From: JAKPBU01 sp964425695
Lineage (GTDB): Bacteria > Pseudomonadota > Gammaproteobacteria > Xanthomonadales > Xanthomonadaceae
DNA: 64,000 nt
Direction: 5' to 3'
Assembly: GCA_964425695.1 (NCBI GenBank)
Contig: CAYRNF010000004.1
Span: forward strand, 137,573 to 201,572
The translations under genes were made by a program, and so were the position numbers. Positions 8,809-16,655 of this stretch are shown one piece after another. Each line of letters begins with the position of its first letter. Positions within the stretch are counted from its first letter, which is position 1. The notes under the pieces were generated by a model. That model searched no databases, had not been told where the DNA came from, and worked only from the letters and a program-made list of their open reading frames with translations.

Positions 8809-10425
8809 TTGACCCGCGCCGTGCGCAAAGCGTCGGTCGCGCTGGGGGCGTTGCTCACCGTGGCCGCCGCCGCGGGGCCCTGCCTTGCTCACGAGCCGGG
8901 CGCCAGCCCGGCGCGCGGCGACGATCGCGCCTTCTTCGACCGCGCCGTGGACGACACGGTGCGCCGCTATCGCCTGCCGGGCATCGCGGTGGGCGTGGTG
9001 GTGGACGGCGCGGTGGTGTATCGAGGCACGCGCGGCGAACGTGCCTCGGGCAGCGGCCAGGCGATCGATGCCGGCACGCTGTTCAAGATTGCTTCGAATT
9101 CGAAGGCGATGACCGCCGCGCTGCTCGCGCGGCTGGTGGACCAGGGCAAGCTGCGCTGGGACGACCCGGTGGTGAAGCACCTGCCGGATTTCGCCATGCA
9201 CGATCCCTGGGTCACGCGCGAGATGCAGGTGCGCGACCTGCTGATCCACAACAGCGGCCTGGGCGCGGGCGCCGGCGACCTGATGCTGTGGCCGGAGCCG
9301 AACCTGTTCACGCGGCGCGACGTCATCCACGGCCTGCGCCACCTCAAGCCGGCGTATTCGTTCCGCTCGCGCTACGCGTACGACAACACGCTGTACATCG
9401 TGGCCGGCGAGGTGGCCGCCGCGGCAGGCGGCGCGCCGTACGGCGCGTTGCTGCGGCGCGAGCTGTTCCAGCCGCTGGGCATGGGCCGCTGCCAGGCCGG
9501 CCGCTGGGAGCGCGAAGCGGTGGGCAACGTGGCGCAACCGCATGCCCAGCGCGGCGGGCGCAACGTGCCTACGCGCACGGACGGACTGGTGGTGCCCGAC
9601 GTGCCGATGACGGCGGCGGGCGGCATCCGCTGCAGCCTGGACGACATGCTCGCCTGGACGCGCATGTGGCTGCAGCCGGAGCGCGCGGGCCTGCAGGACG
9701 GCAGGCCGTGGCTGTCGCAGGCGCAGCGCGAGGAAGTGTGGAAGGCGCACACGCCCATGCCGCTGACCGCGCGCATGCGCGACTGGGACGGCAGCCACTT
9801 CTCGGCCTACGGCTACGGCTGGCGCCTGACCGACGTGGATGGCACCTGGAAGGTCTCGCACACCGGGACGCTGGGCGGGATGTATTCCGCGCTGGTACTG
9901 CTGCCGGAGAAGAACGCCGGCTTCGTGATCCTGATCAACGGCGACGCCGACCAGGCGCGCACGGTGCTGACCCAGGTGCTGGTGAAGCGCTTCAGCGCGC
10001 CCGGATCCAAGTCCGGTGTCGACACGTATGCGGACCGGCTCGAAGCCGAGCAGGCACGGCAACGCGCCGCGGCGCCCGTGCCGGACACCGCGGCGCGCGT
10101 GGCGGCGGGCGCGGCCGACCTGGCCGGGCGCCTGGGCGTTTATCGCGATCCATGGTTCGGCGAGGCATCGGTGTGCCTGCAGGATGGCCGCGCGGTGTTC
10201 AGCGCGGTCAAGTCGCCGAAGATGGTGGGCGATGTGATGCGCGCCAACGGCCGGCTACTGGTGCAGTGGCGCAGCCCCGACGTGGACGAGGAACCGTGGC
10301 TCGCGTTCGACGCTGCGGCAGGCCGGCAGCCGGCCCGCATGTCCATGACCCGCATCGACCCGGACGGCGACTTCAGCAGCGATTACCAGGACCTCGCCTT
10401 CGTGCGCGTCCGCGACTGCCCGTAG
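8809..10425 (+). CDS. Serine hydrolase, class C beta-lactamase/DD-peptidase fold
   Basis: A penicillin-binding-type hydrolase of about 538 residues. The SxxK motif is SNSK (S96-K99), the YxN motif lies in RYAYDN and the third motif in VSHTGTLGG. A C-terminal DUF3471-like beta domain follows. A signal peptide ends around PCLAHE. No ATG is available; TTG 8809 is preferred because a GGGGG stretch precedes it, and GTG 8821 is the alternative. The homologous family includes D-aminopeptidases, DD-carboxypeptidases and esterases, so calling it a resistance beta-lactamase is not justified. It lies 107 bp after the receptor, probably co-transcribed. Confidence 0.85.
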   Translation: MTRAVRKASVALGALLTVAAAAGPCLAHEPGASPARGDDRAFFDRAVDDTVRRYRLPGIAVGVVVDGAVVYRGTRGERASGSGQAIDAGTLFKIASNSKAMTAALLARLVDQGKLRWDDPVVKHLPDFAMHDPWVTREMQVRDLLIHNSGLGAGAGDLMLWPEPNLFTRRDVIHGLRHLKPAYSFRSRYAYDNTLYIVAGEVAAAAGGAPYGALLRRELFQPLGMGRCQAGRWEREAVGNVAQPHAQRGGRNVPTRTDGLVVPDVPMTAAGGIRCSLDDMLAWTRMWLQPERAGLQDGRPWLSQAQREEVWKAHTPMPLTARMRDWDGSHFSAYGYGWRLTDVDGTWKVSHTGTLGGMYSALVLLPEKNAGFVILINGDADQARTVLTQVLVKRFSAPGSKSGVDTYADRLEAEQARQRAAAPVPDTAARVAAGAADLAGRLGVYRDPWFGEASVCLQDGRAVFSAVKSPKMVGDVMRANGRLLVQWRSPDVDEEPWLAFDAAAGRQPARMSMTRIDPDGDFSSDYQDLAFVRVRDCP

Positions 10426-10499
10426 CGCGCGCCGCGCGCCCGATCCCTACCCGCAGCGTGCGCCGCGCGCGCTCGCCCATGCCGCTACGCGCTCCACCC

Positions 10500-10578
10500 T
10501 GTCATCCCGGGCGTAGCGAGGGAGCCGCTTCAGGGCGCACATCGCCCAGGTAGGTCGCTCGTTGCGCTCGCGACGACA
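10500..10578. repeat. Imperfect inverted repeat (extragenic palindromic element)
   Basis: Two arms of about 26 bases (10500-10526 and 10552-10578) match as imperfect reverse complements, with a core GTCATCCCGGGCGTAGCGAG on the left. The element sits in the 242-bp gap between two convergent genes, where it may end transcription in both directions. The rest of the gap shows no gene. Confidence 0.5.
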
Positions 10579-10667
10579 CGTGCGCACGGCGCGCGCCGGG
10601 CTGGGAACGACAGGGCCGCGTGCGCAGGGCGTAGCGACGCATCGGACCGCGTGCGCCCGCGATCGAG

Positions 10668-12092
10668 TTACTTCAGCGGACGCATGCGGACGATCGCGGT
10701 GATGCGGTCGGTCAGCGGCGTGTCCATGTCCGCGCGCAGCGGCAGCAGCGGCGTCACCGACACCGCGTTGAGCGGGATGCGCTGCAGCGCGCCCTGGGCG
10801 TTGACCACGCTGACGCCGTGCACGTCGTGGATCACCCACGGCTCGCCGCCGTCGCGGCCGATCACCATCATCACGTGCCCGGGGATGTACAGGAGGTCGC
10901 CCACCTGCAGCGCACGCAGCGCGGCGGCGCGTTGCTGCGCGGTGGCGTTCTCCAGGTCGACGCGATCGAACGCGGGGCTGCGCCGCTGGTCGCTGGTGTT
11001 GCGCGGCATCACCACGCCCATGCTGCGGTACACCTCCGACACGAAGCCGCTGCAGTCGCGCCCGTTGTAGTCGTGGCCCCAGCCATAGCGTTCGCCCAGG
11101 AACTTGAACGCCTGGCGCAGGATGTTGCGGCGGGTCAGCGGCAGGGGCGATTGCGCCACGTCGGCCGCGCGCGGCAGCAGCGCGGGCGCGAACGCCAGCT
11201 GTCCCTGCGCCGTGCGTACCGGCAGCTGCACCGGCCAGGCGGCATACGCGAGCTGGCCGTTGATCACCGCGGTGGGCGGCACGTCCGCGAGGTGCGGCAC
11301 GCGCACGCCCATGTCGAGCTGCAGTTCCGACAGCGCGGGGTTGTCGGGCACGTGCGCCGTGCGCGCCGTGGCGCCGGTGACGATCAGCTCAGGTTCGCGG
11401 CGCACGTAGTCGAACACCTCCTGGCGGCTGCCTTCGGCGACGGCGTCGCGCTCGATCCAGCCGCTGTACAGCGGGCTGACCACGAACCACCACTTGCGGT
11501 CGCGGCTGTCGTGGGCGATGACCACCGGCGTTCCGGGAAACAGCGCGGTTTCCTGGAAACGGTCGATATCGGTATCGCCCGGCGCGCTGAACACGCGCAG
11601 ATGCGTGGGAAAGGTGCGCAGGCTGGCGCGGCGCACCACCAGCCCGTAGCGGGTCACCTGGCCCTGCGGGATCGCGCCCAGGTCCAGGGCATTCATCAGC
11701 CGGTCGATCTGGCGGTCGCTGCCTTCCTTGCCGGCCTCGTCGTACAGCGTGTTGGCCGGACGTTGCGAACGCGCTTCCACCCACGCCTTTACCCGTTCGC
11801 CTTCCAGCATCTGCGGCAGCGCTTCGATGGCCTGCCACGTGGGGTCCTGGGCGCGCAGCCTCGTGTTCTGAGCGTCGATCTGCGCGGCATCCAGCAGGGG
11901 CTGCTCGGGGCGGTCGAGCTTGGCGATCCAGTGGCCGGCCGTCAGCTGCGCCTGCGACACGCCCAGCGGGTCTGCGGGGGGCAGCGCGATCTCCTGCGCG
12001 GCGGCGCCGCCGCACAGCGCGGCGCAGGCGAGCGCGAACGACAGCAGCAGGCGATGCGGCGACCCGCTGCGGCGAGGCATCCAGAACGACAT
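10668..12092 (-). CDS. NlpC/P60 peptidase with SH3-type domain
   Basis: A 474-residue secreted protein; the signal peptide ends around GGAAAQ. The middle part contains an SH3b-like domain (SPLYSGWIERDAV region), and the C-terminus is an NlpC/P60 domain with catalytic Cys347 in RDCSGFVSEVYRS, His406 in PGHVMMVIG and a third polar residue near His422. The arrangement resembles YkfC-type gamma-D-Glu-diamino acid endopeptidases, which trim murein peptides. The start at 12092 is supported by GGAG five bases upstream. It is divergent from the VanX-like gene with only 45 bp between starts, so the two probably share a promoter region. Confidence 0.85.
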   Translation of the reverse strand: MSFWMPRRSGSPHRLLLSFALACAALCGGAAAQEIALPPADPLGVSQAQLTAGHWIAKLDRPEQPLLDAAQIDAQNTRLRAQDPTWQAIEALPQMLEGERVKAWVEARSQRPANTLYDEAGKEGSDRQIDRLMNALDLGAIPQGQVTRYGLVVRRASLRTFPTHLRVFSAPGDTDIDRFQETALFPGTPVVIAHDSRDRKWWFVVSPLYSGWIERDAVAEGSRQEVFDYVRREPELIVTGATARTAHVPDNPALSELQLDMGVRVPHLADVPPTAVINGQLAYAAWPVQLPVRTAQGQLAFAPALLPRAADVAQSPLPLTRRNILRQAFKFLGERYGWGHDYNGRDCSGFVSEVYRSMGVVMPRNTSDQRRSPAFDRVDLENATAQQRAAALRALQVGDLLYIPGHVMMVIGRDGGEPWVIHDVHGVSVVNAQGALQRIPLNAVSVTPLLPLRADMDTPLTDRITAIVRMRPLK

Positions 12093-12137
12093 GGCGTCTC
12101 CGTGTTGCGTGCAGGGCATCGAGGATACTATCGGGCG

Positions 12138-12869
12138 ATGCGGCCCTGGACTGTCTGTCGCCCGTTCCGCCACGGCGCGCCCGTGCTTGCCGCCGCGCTG
12201 TGCGGCGCCTGCGCGGCCACGCCGCCGGTGCGCGTGTCGGGCGCGGCCGATGCGCAGGCCGCGGGCATGGTGGACGTGGCCACGCTCGCGCCCACGCTGC
12301 GCGTGGACATGCGCTACGCCGGCAGCGACAACTTCGTGGGCGCGCCGGTGCGCGGTTACGAGGCGCCGCGCTGCTACCTGCTGGCGCCGGTCGCCGCGGC
12401 CCTGTCGCGCGTGCAGGCCAGCCTGCAGGCGCAGGGGCTGTCGCTGGTGGTGTACGACTGCTACCGGCCCGTGCGCGCGGTGCGTCACTTCGTGGAATGG
12501 GCCAACGACTCCGCCGACCAGCGCACCAAGGCCACGTACTACCCGCGCCTGGACAAGTCGCATCTGCTCGGCGACTACATCGCCGAAAGCTCGGGCCACA
12601 GCCGTGGCGCCACGGTGGACGTGGGCCTGTTGCGCTGCGACCGCGCCGCACGCTGCGAGGCGCTGGACATGGGCACCGGTTTCGACGTGTTCGATGCGCG
12701 CGCCAACACCGACTCGCCGGAGATCGCTCCCGGGCAGCGCGCGCATCGCCAGCGCCTGCTGCAGGCGATGCGCGCCGAAGGATTCCAGAACTACCCGCTG
12801 GAGTGGTGGCACTACACGCTGCACCCGGAACCCGCGCCGCGGGTCGCCCACGACTTCCCCGTACGTTGA
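12138..12869 (+). CDS. D-alanyl-D-alanine dipeptidase, VanX/DdpX type
   Basis: A 243-residue M15D zinc peptidase. Zinc and catalytic residues are present: H154 and D161 in GHSRGATVD, and E222 and H225 in LEWWHY. The substrate-binding Arg110 is in DCYRPVRA. The N-terminus is exported, possibly lipidated (GACAA). It would hydrolyse D-Ala-D-Ala in the periplasm. Without VanH/VanA partners this is a scavenging or recycling enzyme rather than vancomycin resistance. The CPXCG protein follows 8 bp later. Confidence 0.9.
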   Translation: MRPWTVCRPFRHGAPVLAAALCGACAATPPVRVSGAADAQAAGMVDVATLAPTLRVDMRYAGSDNFVGAPVRGYEAPRCYLLAPVAAALSRVQASLQAQGLSLVVYDCYRPVRAVRHFVEWANDSADQRTKATYYPRLDKSHLLGDYIAESSGHSRGATVDVGLLRCDRAARCEALDMGTGFDVFDARANTDSPEIAPGQRAHRQRLLQAMRAEGFQNYPLEWWHYTLHPEPAPRVAHDFPVR

Positions 12870-12877
12870 GCCACGCG

Positions 12878-13066
12878 ATGGAAACCTTCTGCACCCGCCA
12901 CTGTCCGTACTGCGGCGAGCCGGTCGAACTGGCCCTGGATGCATCGGCCGGCGCGCAGGACTACGTGGAGGACTGCCCGGTGTGCTGCCGCCCGATGCGC
13001 GTGCTGCTGGACGTGGACAGCGACGGCGATGCCATGGCGCAGCTGCTGCGCGACGACGACGCGTGA
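12878..13066 (+). CDS. CPXCG-motif cysteine-rich small protein
   Basis: A 62-residue acidic protein with HCPYCGE (C9, C12) and DCPVCCRPM (C33, C36, C37), the pattern of the CPXCG family. It probably binds one zinc ion. Its function is unknown. It follows the dipeptidase by 8 bp and is likely on the same transcript. Confidence 0.85.
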   Translation: METFCTRHCPYCGEPVELALDASAGAQDYVEDCPVCCRPMRVLLDVDSDGDAMAQLLRDDDA

Positions 13067-13125
13067 GGCGCAGCACCGCCTGACGCGCATCAACGTCTGC
13101 GGCTAGCCGGTTTGCGCGGCGGCGT

Positions 13126-13159
13126 GGTTAAGACAACGTAACCCTAACAACCGCTGAAC
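13126..13159. promoter_or_regulatory. Repeat-containing upstream region of the EF-hand gene
   Basis: An inverted repeat GGTTA-N8-TAACC (13126-13143) abuts a direct repeat on the minus strand, GTTCAG-N5-GTTAGG (13159 to 13143). The second resembles hexamer repeats bound by OmpR/PhoP-type regulators. It lies about 90-120 bp before the EF-hand protein start. Confidence 0.3.
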
Positions 13160-13245
13160 GGCGCAGGTTCATTTCGTGGCTGGCAAGGTGCGGACACGTG
13201 GCGAAGACCACGTACTCCAATACCCCCCTAGATGGAGCTGAACTC

Positions 13246-13683
13246 ATGAAGTCTCGCAATGCTTTGTTCGCCGCACTGGCCCTGGGCCTGACGCTCTCCG
13301 CTCCGATGGCCTTCGCGCAGGAACAGGCCGAGCCGGCCCAGTCCGCGGACGCCGCCACGCCGGCAACCCCAGCCACGCCGGCCGACCCGGCTTCGCAGTC
13401 CACCGATGCCACGGCCGCCACGCCGGCGACCCCCGCCACGCCCGCCAGCCCGGCCGCATCCCCCACGGCTCCGGGCCAGGAAGCCAAGAAGATCACGTGG
13501 TCCGACCTGGACGCCGACAAGGACGGCAAGCTGACCAAGGACGAAGCGTCCTCGGTGCAGGCGCTGACCCAGGTGTTCGATGACGCCGATACCGACAAGG
13601 ACGGCGCGCTCACCCCGGGCGAGTACAAGGCCTACGTGGCCAAGAACCAGGCCGACGCCGCCAAGGCCCAGTCGGGCGGCTGA
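13246..13683 (+). CDS. Secreted EF-hand calcium-binding protein
   Basis: A 145-residue protein. The signal peptide ends at AFAQ, residues 37-75 are an Ala-Thr-Pro repeat linker, and two canonical EF-hand loops follow: residues 89-100 (DADKDGKLTKDE) and 115-126 (DTDKDGALTPGE), each with acidic residues at 1, 3, 5 and 12. It should bind calcium in the periplasm or outside the cell. The start at 13246 is preferred over the in-frame GTG at 13198 because it begins the signal peptide. Partner and role are unknown. Confidence 0.85.
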   Translation: MKSRNALFAALALGLTLSAPMAFAQEQAEPAQSADAATPATPATPADPASQSTDATAATPATPATPASPAASPTAPGQEAKKITWSDLDADKDGKLTKDEASSVQALTQVFDDADTDKDGALTPGEYKAYVAKNQADAAKAQSGG

Positions 13684-13697
13684 TCCCGCGTCACCCA

Positions 13698-13730
13698 GGG
13701 GCGGGTCTGCCGCGCAGGCCCGCCCTTGTC
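13698..13730 (+). terminator. Stem-loop terminator after the EF-hand gene
   Basis: GGGCGGG (13699-13705) pairs with CCCGCCC (13719-13725), with an inner CTGC/GCAG pair, followed by TTGTC. The U tract is short, so this is a moderate-strength call. Confidence 0.55.
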
Positions 13731-13844
13731 ATGTCCAGACCTGCGGGTCCGGTTTCAGAGCTTCGCCTGTGCCGCTTCGCGCACACGGCTGCGGCCGCGC
13801 ATCGCATGCGCAGGCCGCGCAACGAATCACGAGGAATCCCTACG

Positions 13845-14117
13845 ATGTCGAAGTCCACCCACCGCACCGCCGCCCCGCTGCTGGCCGCCTTGACCGCCCT
13901 GTCCACGCTGGGCCTCACCGCCTGCGCCAGCGGCGACAAGGACGACATGCAGGCGCCGCCGGCCGAAGCCGCGCCCGCCGCCGAGCCGGCGCCCGCCGAC
14001 GCCACCATGGGCAGCGACGCCATGCCGCCTGCGCAGCCTACCGATGCGCAGACCACCGACCCGAACGCGCCGCCGGCCGAAACCGACACGCCGCCGCCGG
14101 GCAGCGGCACGCCGTAA
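13845..14117 (+). CDS. Small Ala/Pro-rich lipoprotein
   Basis: A 90-residue protein with a lipoprotein signal ending LGLTAC. After the lipidated Cys come an acidic Lys/Asp patch and a long Ala/Pro/Glu/Asp/Thr-rich, probably disordered tail. The start at 13845 has GAGGA nine bases before it. No family recognised. A strong terminator follows. Confidence 0.7.
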   Translation: MSKSTHRTAAPLLAALTALSTLGLTACASGDKDDMQAPPAEAAPAAEPAPADATMGSDAMPPAQPTDAQTTDPNAPPAETDTPPPGSGTP

Positions 14118-14138
14118 GCACGGCGTCGTCACGATTCG

Positions 14139-14173
14139 CGAAGGCGGCCCTTGGGCCGCCTTCGTCGTTTTCG
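14139..14173 (+). terminator. Rho-independent terminator
   Basis: A perfect 12-bp stem (14139-14150 with 14153-14164) with a TT loop, followed by TCGTTTTC. It ends the lipoprotein transcript just before the HAD gene. Confidence 0.8.
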
Positions 14174-14196
14174 CCTTGCGCGCGTAGACTTCCGCC

Positions 14197-14922
14197 ATGG
14201 CGCATCACGACTCCGCAATCCGCCTGGTCGGCTTCGACGGCGACGACACGCTGTGGAAGAGCGAGGACTACTACCGCGACGCGCAGGCCGAGTTCGAGCG
14301 CCTGATCGCGCAGTACGTCAACCTGGACGACGTGCACGCGCGGCTGTACGCGGTGGAGAAGCGCAACCTGTCGCTGTTCGGCTACGGCGTGAAGGGCATG
14401 GTGCTGTCGATGCTGGAAGCCGCCTTCGACATCACCGGCGGCGCGATCCGCAGCGACGACATGCACCGCATCGTGCAGCTCGGCAAGCACCTGCTGCAGC
14501 ATCCGGTGGAGCACCTGCCGGGCATCCGCGACGCGGTGGCGCGGATCGCGGCCGAGCACGCGGTGGTGCTCATCACCAAGGGCGACCTGTTCCACCAGGA
14601 GGCCAAGGTGCGCGATTCCGGCCTGGCCGACCTGTTCGGGCGGATCGAGATCGTCAGCGAGAAGGATGCGGGGACCTACGCGCGTGTCCTGCGCGAATTC
14701 GATCTGGCGCCGCACCAGTTCGCGATGGTCGGCAATTCGCTGCGCTCGGACATCGCGCCGGTGGTGGCGCTGGGCGGCTGGGGCGTGCACATGCCCTACC
14801 ACGTGACCTGGGCGCACGAGGAAGAAGCCGACCCGATCGCCGACGACGCGCGCGTGCGCCGGGTGCAGTCGCCTTCGCAACTGCCCGACGCGATCCGCGC
14901 GCTGGGGCGGCTGGCGGCGTGA
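14197..14922 (+). CDS. HAD-superfamily phosphatase
   Basis: A 241-residue cytoplasmic hydrolase. Motif I is FDGDDTLW with nucleophile Asp14 and general acid Asp16. Motif II is the Thr of LITKGD, a motif III Lys lies in the HQEAKVRD or SEKDAG region, and motif IV is GNSLRSDI. The helical cap between motifs I and II suggests a small phosphorylated metabolite as substrate, which cannot be named. Its stop overlaps the GTG start of the next gene. Confidence 0.82.
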   Translation: MAHHDSAIRLVGFDGDDTLWKSEDYYRDAQAEFERLIAQYVNLDDVHARLYAVEKRNLSLFGYGVKGMVLSMLEAAFDITGGAIRSDDMHRIVQLGKHLLQHPVEHLPGIRDAVARIAAEHAVVLITKGDLFHQEAKVRDSGLADLFGRIEIVSEKDAGTYARVLREFDLAPHQFAMVGNSLRSDIAPVVALGGWGVHMPYHVTWAHEEEADPIADDARVRRVQSPSQLPDAIRALGRLAA

Positions 14923-15356
14923 ACACGCGCGCCGCCATCGCAGCGCTGGCGGTGTTGGTCGCGCTGCTGGGGGCATGCCGTGGCGACGACGCGGCACCCC
15001 CGCAGGCCATCGCGCCGATCGAGGGCGCCAACGGCCGCCTCGACTGGGCCGGCATGCAGCCGTGCGCGGACTGCGACGGCATCGAAACCCACCTCGCCCT
15101 GATCAACGAGGACGGCCGCCGCAGTTTCGTGCTCACCGAAACCTACCTGGCGCCGCGCCCGGTGCGCTTTGTGGAGAACGGGCAGTGGCAGCGCGAGGGC
15201 GCGCTGCTCCTGCTCACCGCGCGCAACGAGGCGCGCCTGGTCTACGCGGTGCTGGAAGACGGCCGCCTGCAACCGCGCGATGCGCGTGGCCGGCGCCTGC
15301 CGGGCAACGATGGCGACGGACTGCTCGCGCCGGTGGCTGCCGCCACCGAACGCTGA
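14919..15356 (+). CDS. NlpE-like copper-response lipoprotein (N-terminal domain only)
   Basis: A 145-residue lipoprotein with signal LLGAC. The mature part carries CADCDGIETHL, the CxxC core of the NlpE N-terminal domain (NlpE is an outer-membrane lipoprotein sensing copper and surface contact in E. coli). The C-terminal OB domain of full NlpE is absent. The GTG at 14919 overlaps the preceding stop (GTGA), showing translational coupling to the HAD gene. Confidence 0.75.
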   Translation: MNTRAAIAALAVLVALLGACRGDDAAPPQAIAPIEGANGRLDWAGMQPCADCDGIETHLALINEDGRRSFVLTETYLAPRPVRFVENGQWQREGALLLLTARNEARLVYAVLEDGRLQPRDARGRRLPGNDGDGLLAPVAAATER

Positions 15357-15447
15357 GGACCGCGCGCGGCGGCGTTGCGCGTTCAACGCGGCTTAACGCG
15401 GGCGGGCGATGATGGCTGCCCCCAGTCGGGCGACCCCGGAGAACACC

Positions 15448-16119
15448 ATGCCGCTTCGCAGGCTCAAGACGCTGGCGCTCGCGCTGGCATTGACCGCCAC
15501 TGCTGCGGCGGCGGTCGCGCAGGACTATGCCTTCGGCTGGAACCCGCGCACCGGCGACGCCTGGGTGGATACGCGCCTGGACGACATCAACCGCTACGGC
15601 TATCGCTACCGCGACCCGTTCGTGGACGAGATGACGCGCTATTACGGCGCCCCGCGCGACCTGGTGACCGACCTGCTGTCGAACCGGCGCTGGGCGCCCG
15701 GCGACGTGTACTACGCGTGCGCCATCGCGCAGGTGATCGGGCGCCCCTGCCGCTACGTGGTGGACGCCTGGGATCGCGACCACGGCCAGGGCTGGGGCGC
15801 GGTGGCGCAGCGGCTGGGCATCAAGCCGGGCTCGCCGGAATTCCACCGGCTCAAGCGCGGCTTCGTCCCCACCTACGATCGCTGGGACCGGCCCATCGTG
15901 CTGGACGACGACCTGCGCCGCGCGTTCCCCGGGCGCGGCAACGACGCACCCCGCGGGCAGGACAGGCCCACGCCGAAGGCCACGTCGGGCAGCAAGGGCA
16001 CCAGGCCGGCGGGCAAGGGCCCGCCCGACAAGGGCGCGCAGGGCCAGGGACGCAGCAAGGGCGCGGGCGGCGGCCAAGGCAACGGCAAGGCGGGCGGCAA
16101 GGGCAACGGCAAGCCCTGA
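15448..16119 (+). CDS. Secreted protein with Gly/Lys-rich basic tail, unknown function
   Basis: A 223-residue protein. The signal peptide ends at AVAQ. A compact domain (about residues 25-150) is rich in Tyr, Trp, Arg and Asp, with two cysteines (YYACAIAQVIGRPCRY). The last 70 residues are a low-complexity Gly/Lys/Gln/Pro tail, probably disordered and positively charged. The start at 15448 is supported by CGGAGAA upstream. Not recognised as a named family; homologues annotated as hypothetical are likely in relatives. Confidence 0.7.
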   Translation: MPLRRLKTLALALALTATAAAAVAQDYAFGWNPRTGDAWVDTRLDDINRYGYRYRDPFVDEMTRYYGAPRDLVTDLLSNRRWAPGDVYYACAIAQVIGRPCRYVVDAWDRDHGQGWGAVAQRLGIKPGSPEFHRLKRGFVPTYDRWDRPIVLDDDLRRAFPGRGNDAPRGQDRPTPKATSGSKGTRPAGKGPPDKGAQGQGRSKGAGGGQGNGKAGGKGNGKP

Positions 16120-16260
16120 CGCGCTGCGCGGGCACGTTGCGGCGCAGGACGTCGTGGTGAAAACGCCCGCGGCGAAGACACCCGGCGCGAACCCGGCCAC
16201 ATCCGCGCGGCGCGCACGCCACTGCGTGCAGCGCGCCCTCTCGGGCGCACCCGCCGCGCC

Positions 16261-16524
16261 TCAGCGCGCAGCCACGTATGCCAGTACGAACCCGCCGCCC
16301 GCCAGCACGGTGGCAGGGCCCAGCACCCATGCCGACAGCAGCCACCGCGTCCACCGGCTGGCGGGGCGATAACCCAATCCGCGCGCGAAGCAACCGCACA
16401 GGCACAGCAGCAGCGGCGTCAGCAGCCCGTGGGCGGCAGGCGTCAATGCGCCGCCGCGCATGGCGGGAATGAACAGCAGCCCCAGCGCGCCTGTGCACGC
16501 GCACGCGAGCCAGAGCGCGCGCAC
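16261..16524 (-). CDS. ybgE: YbgE-like cyd operon membrane protein
   Basis: An 87-residue, three-helix membrane protein starting at a GTG two bases after the cydX stop. Its position as last gene of the cyd operon, its length and the GLGYRP-x-RWTRWLL segment match YbgE, a small protein of unknown role encoded next to cydX in many proteobacteria. The call rests mainly on context and size. Confidence 0.7.
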   Translation of the reverse strand: MRALWLACACTGALGLLFIPAMRGGALTPAAHGLLTPLLLCLCGCFARGLGYRPASRWTRWLLSAWVLGPATVLAGGGFVLAYVAAR

Positions 16525-16526
16525 CG

Positions 16527-16655
16527 TCAGGGTTCCCGGGGCGGCGCGGGCCCGTCGCGCGTTTCCCGATCGGCATGCACCTCGTACCAGATGGCATTGA
16601 GGATGCCGAACGCGCAGGCGAACCCGAGGCCCAGGATCCAGGCGAAGTACCACAT
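16527..16655 (-). CDS. cydX: CydX, small subunit of cytochrome bd oxidase
   Basis: A 42-residue single-helix protein beginning MWYFAWILG, the hallmark of CydX/YbgT, followed by a hydrophobic helix and a charged tail. CydX binds CydA and stabilises the haem b595/d pocket. Its ATG overlaps the cydB stop (TGATG), so translation is coupled. Confidence 0.92.
   Translation of the reverse strand: MWYFAWILGLGFACAFGILNAIWYEVHADRETRDGPAPPREP

Noticed and set aside
8809..10425. Serine hydrolase as an antibiotic-resistance beta-lactamase
   Set aside because: The motifs fit the broad class C/DD-peptidase fold, and the neighbours point to wall peptide metabolism; no resistance context is seen.
12138..12869. 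VanX-like gene as part of vancomycin resistance
   Set aside because: No vanH, vanA/B or vanRS genes are nearby, and Gram-negative DdpX homologues are recycling enzymes.
13360..13460. Ala-Thr-Pro-coding repeats as a tandem repeat or CRISPR
   Set aside because: The repeated codons are short and irregular, lie inside the EF-hand gene linker, and have no spacers.
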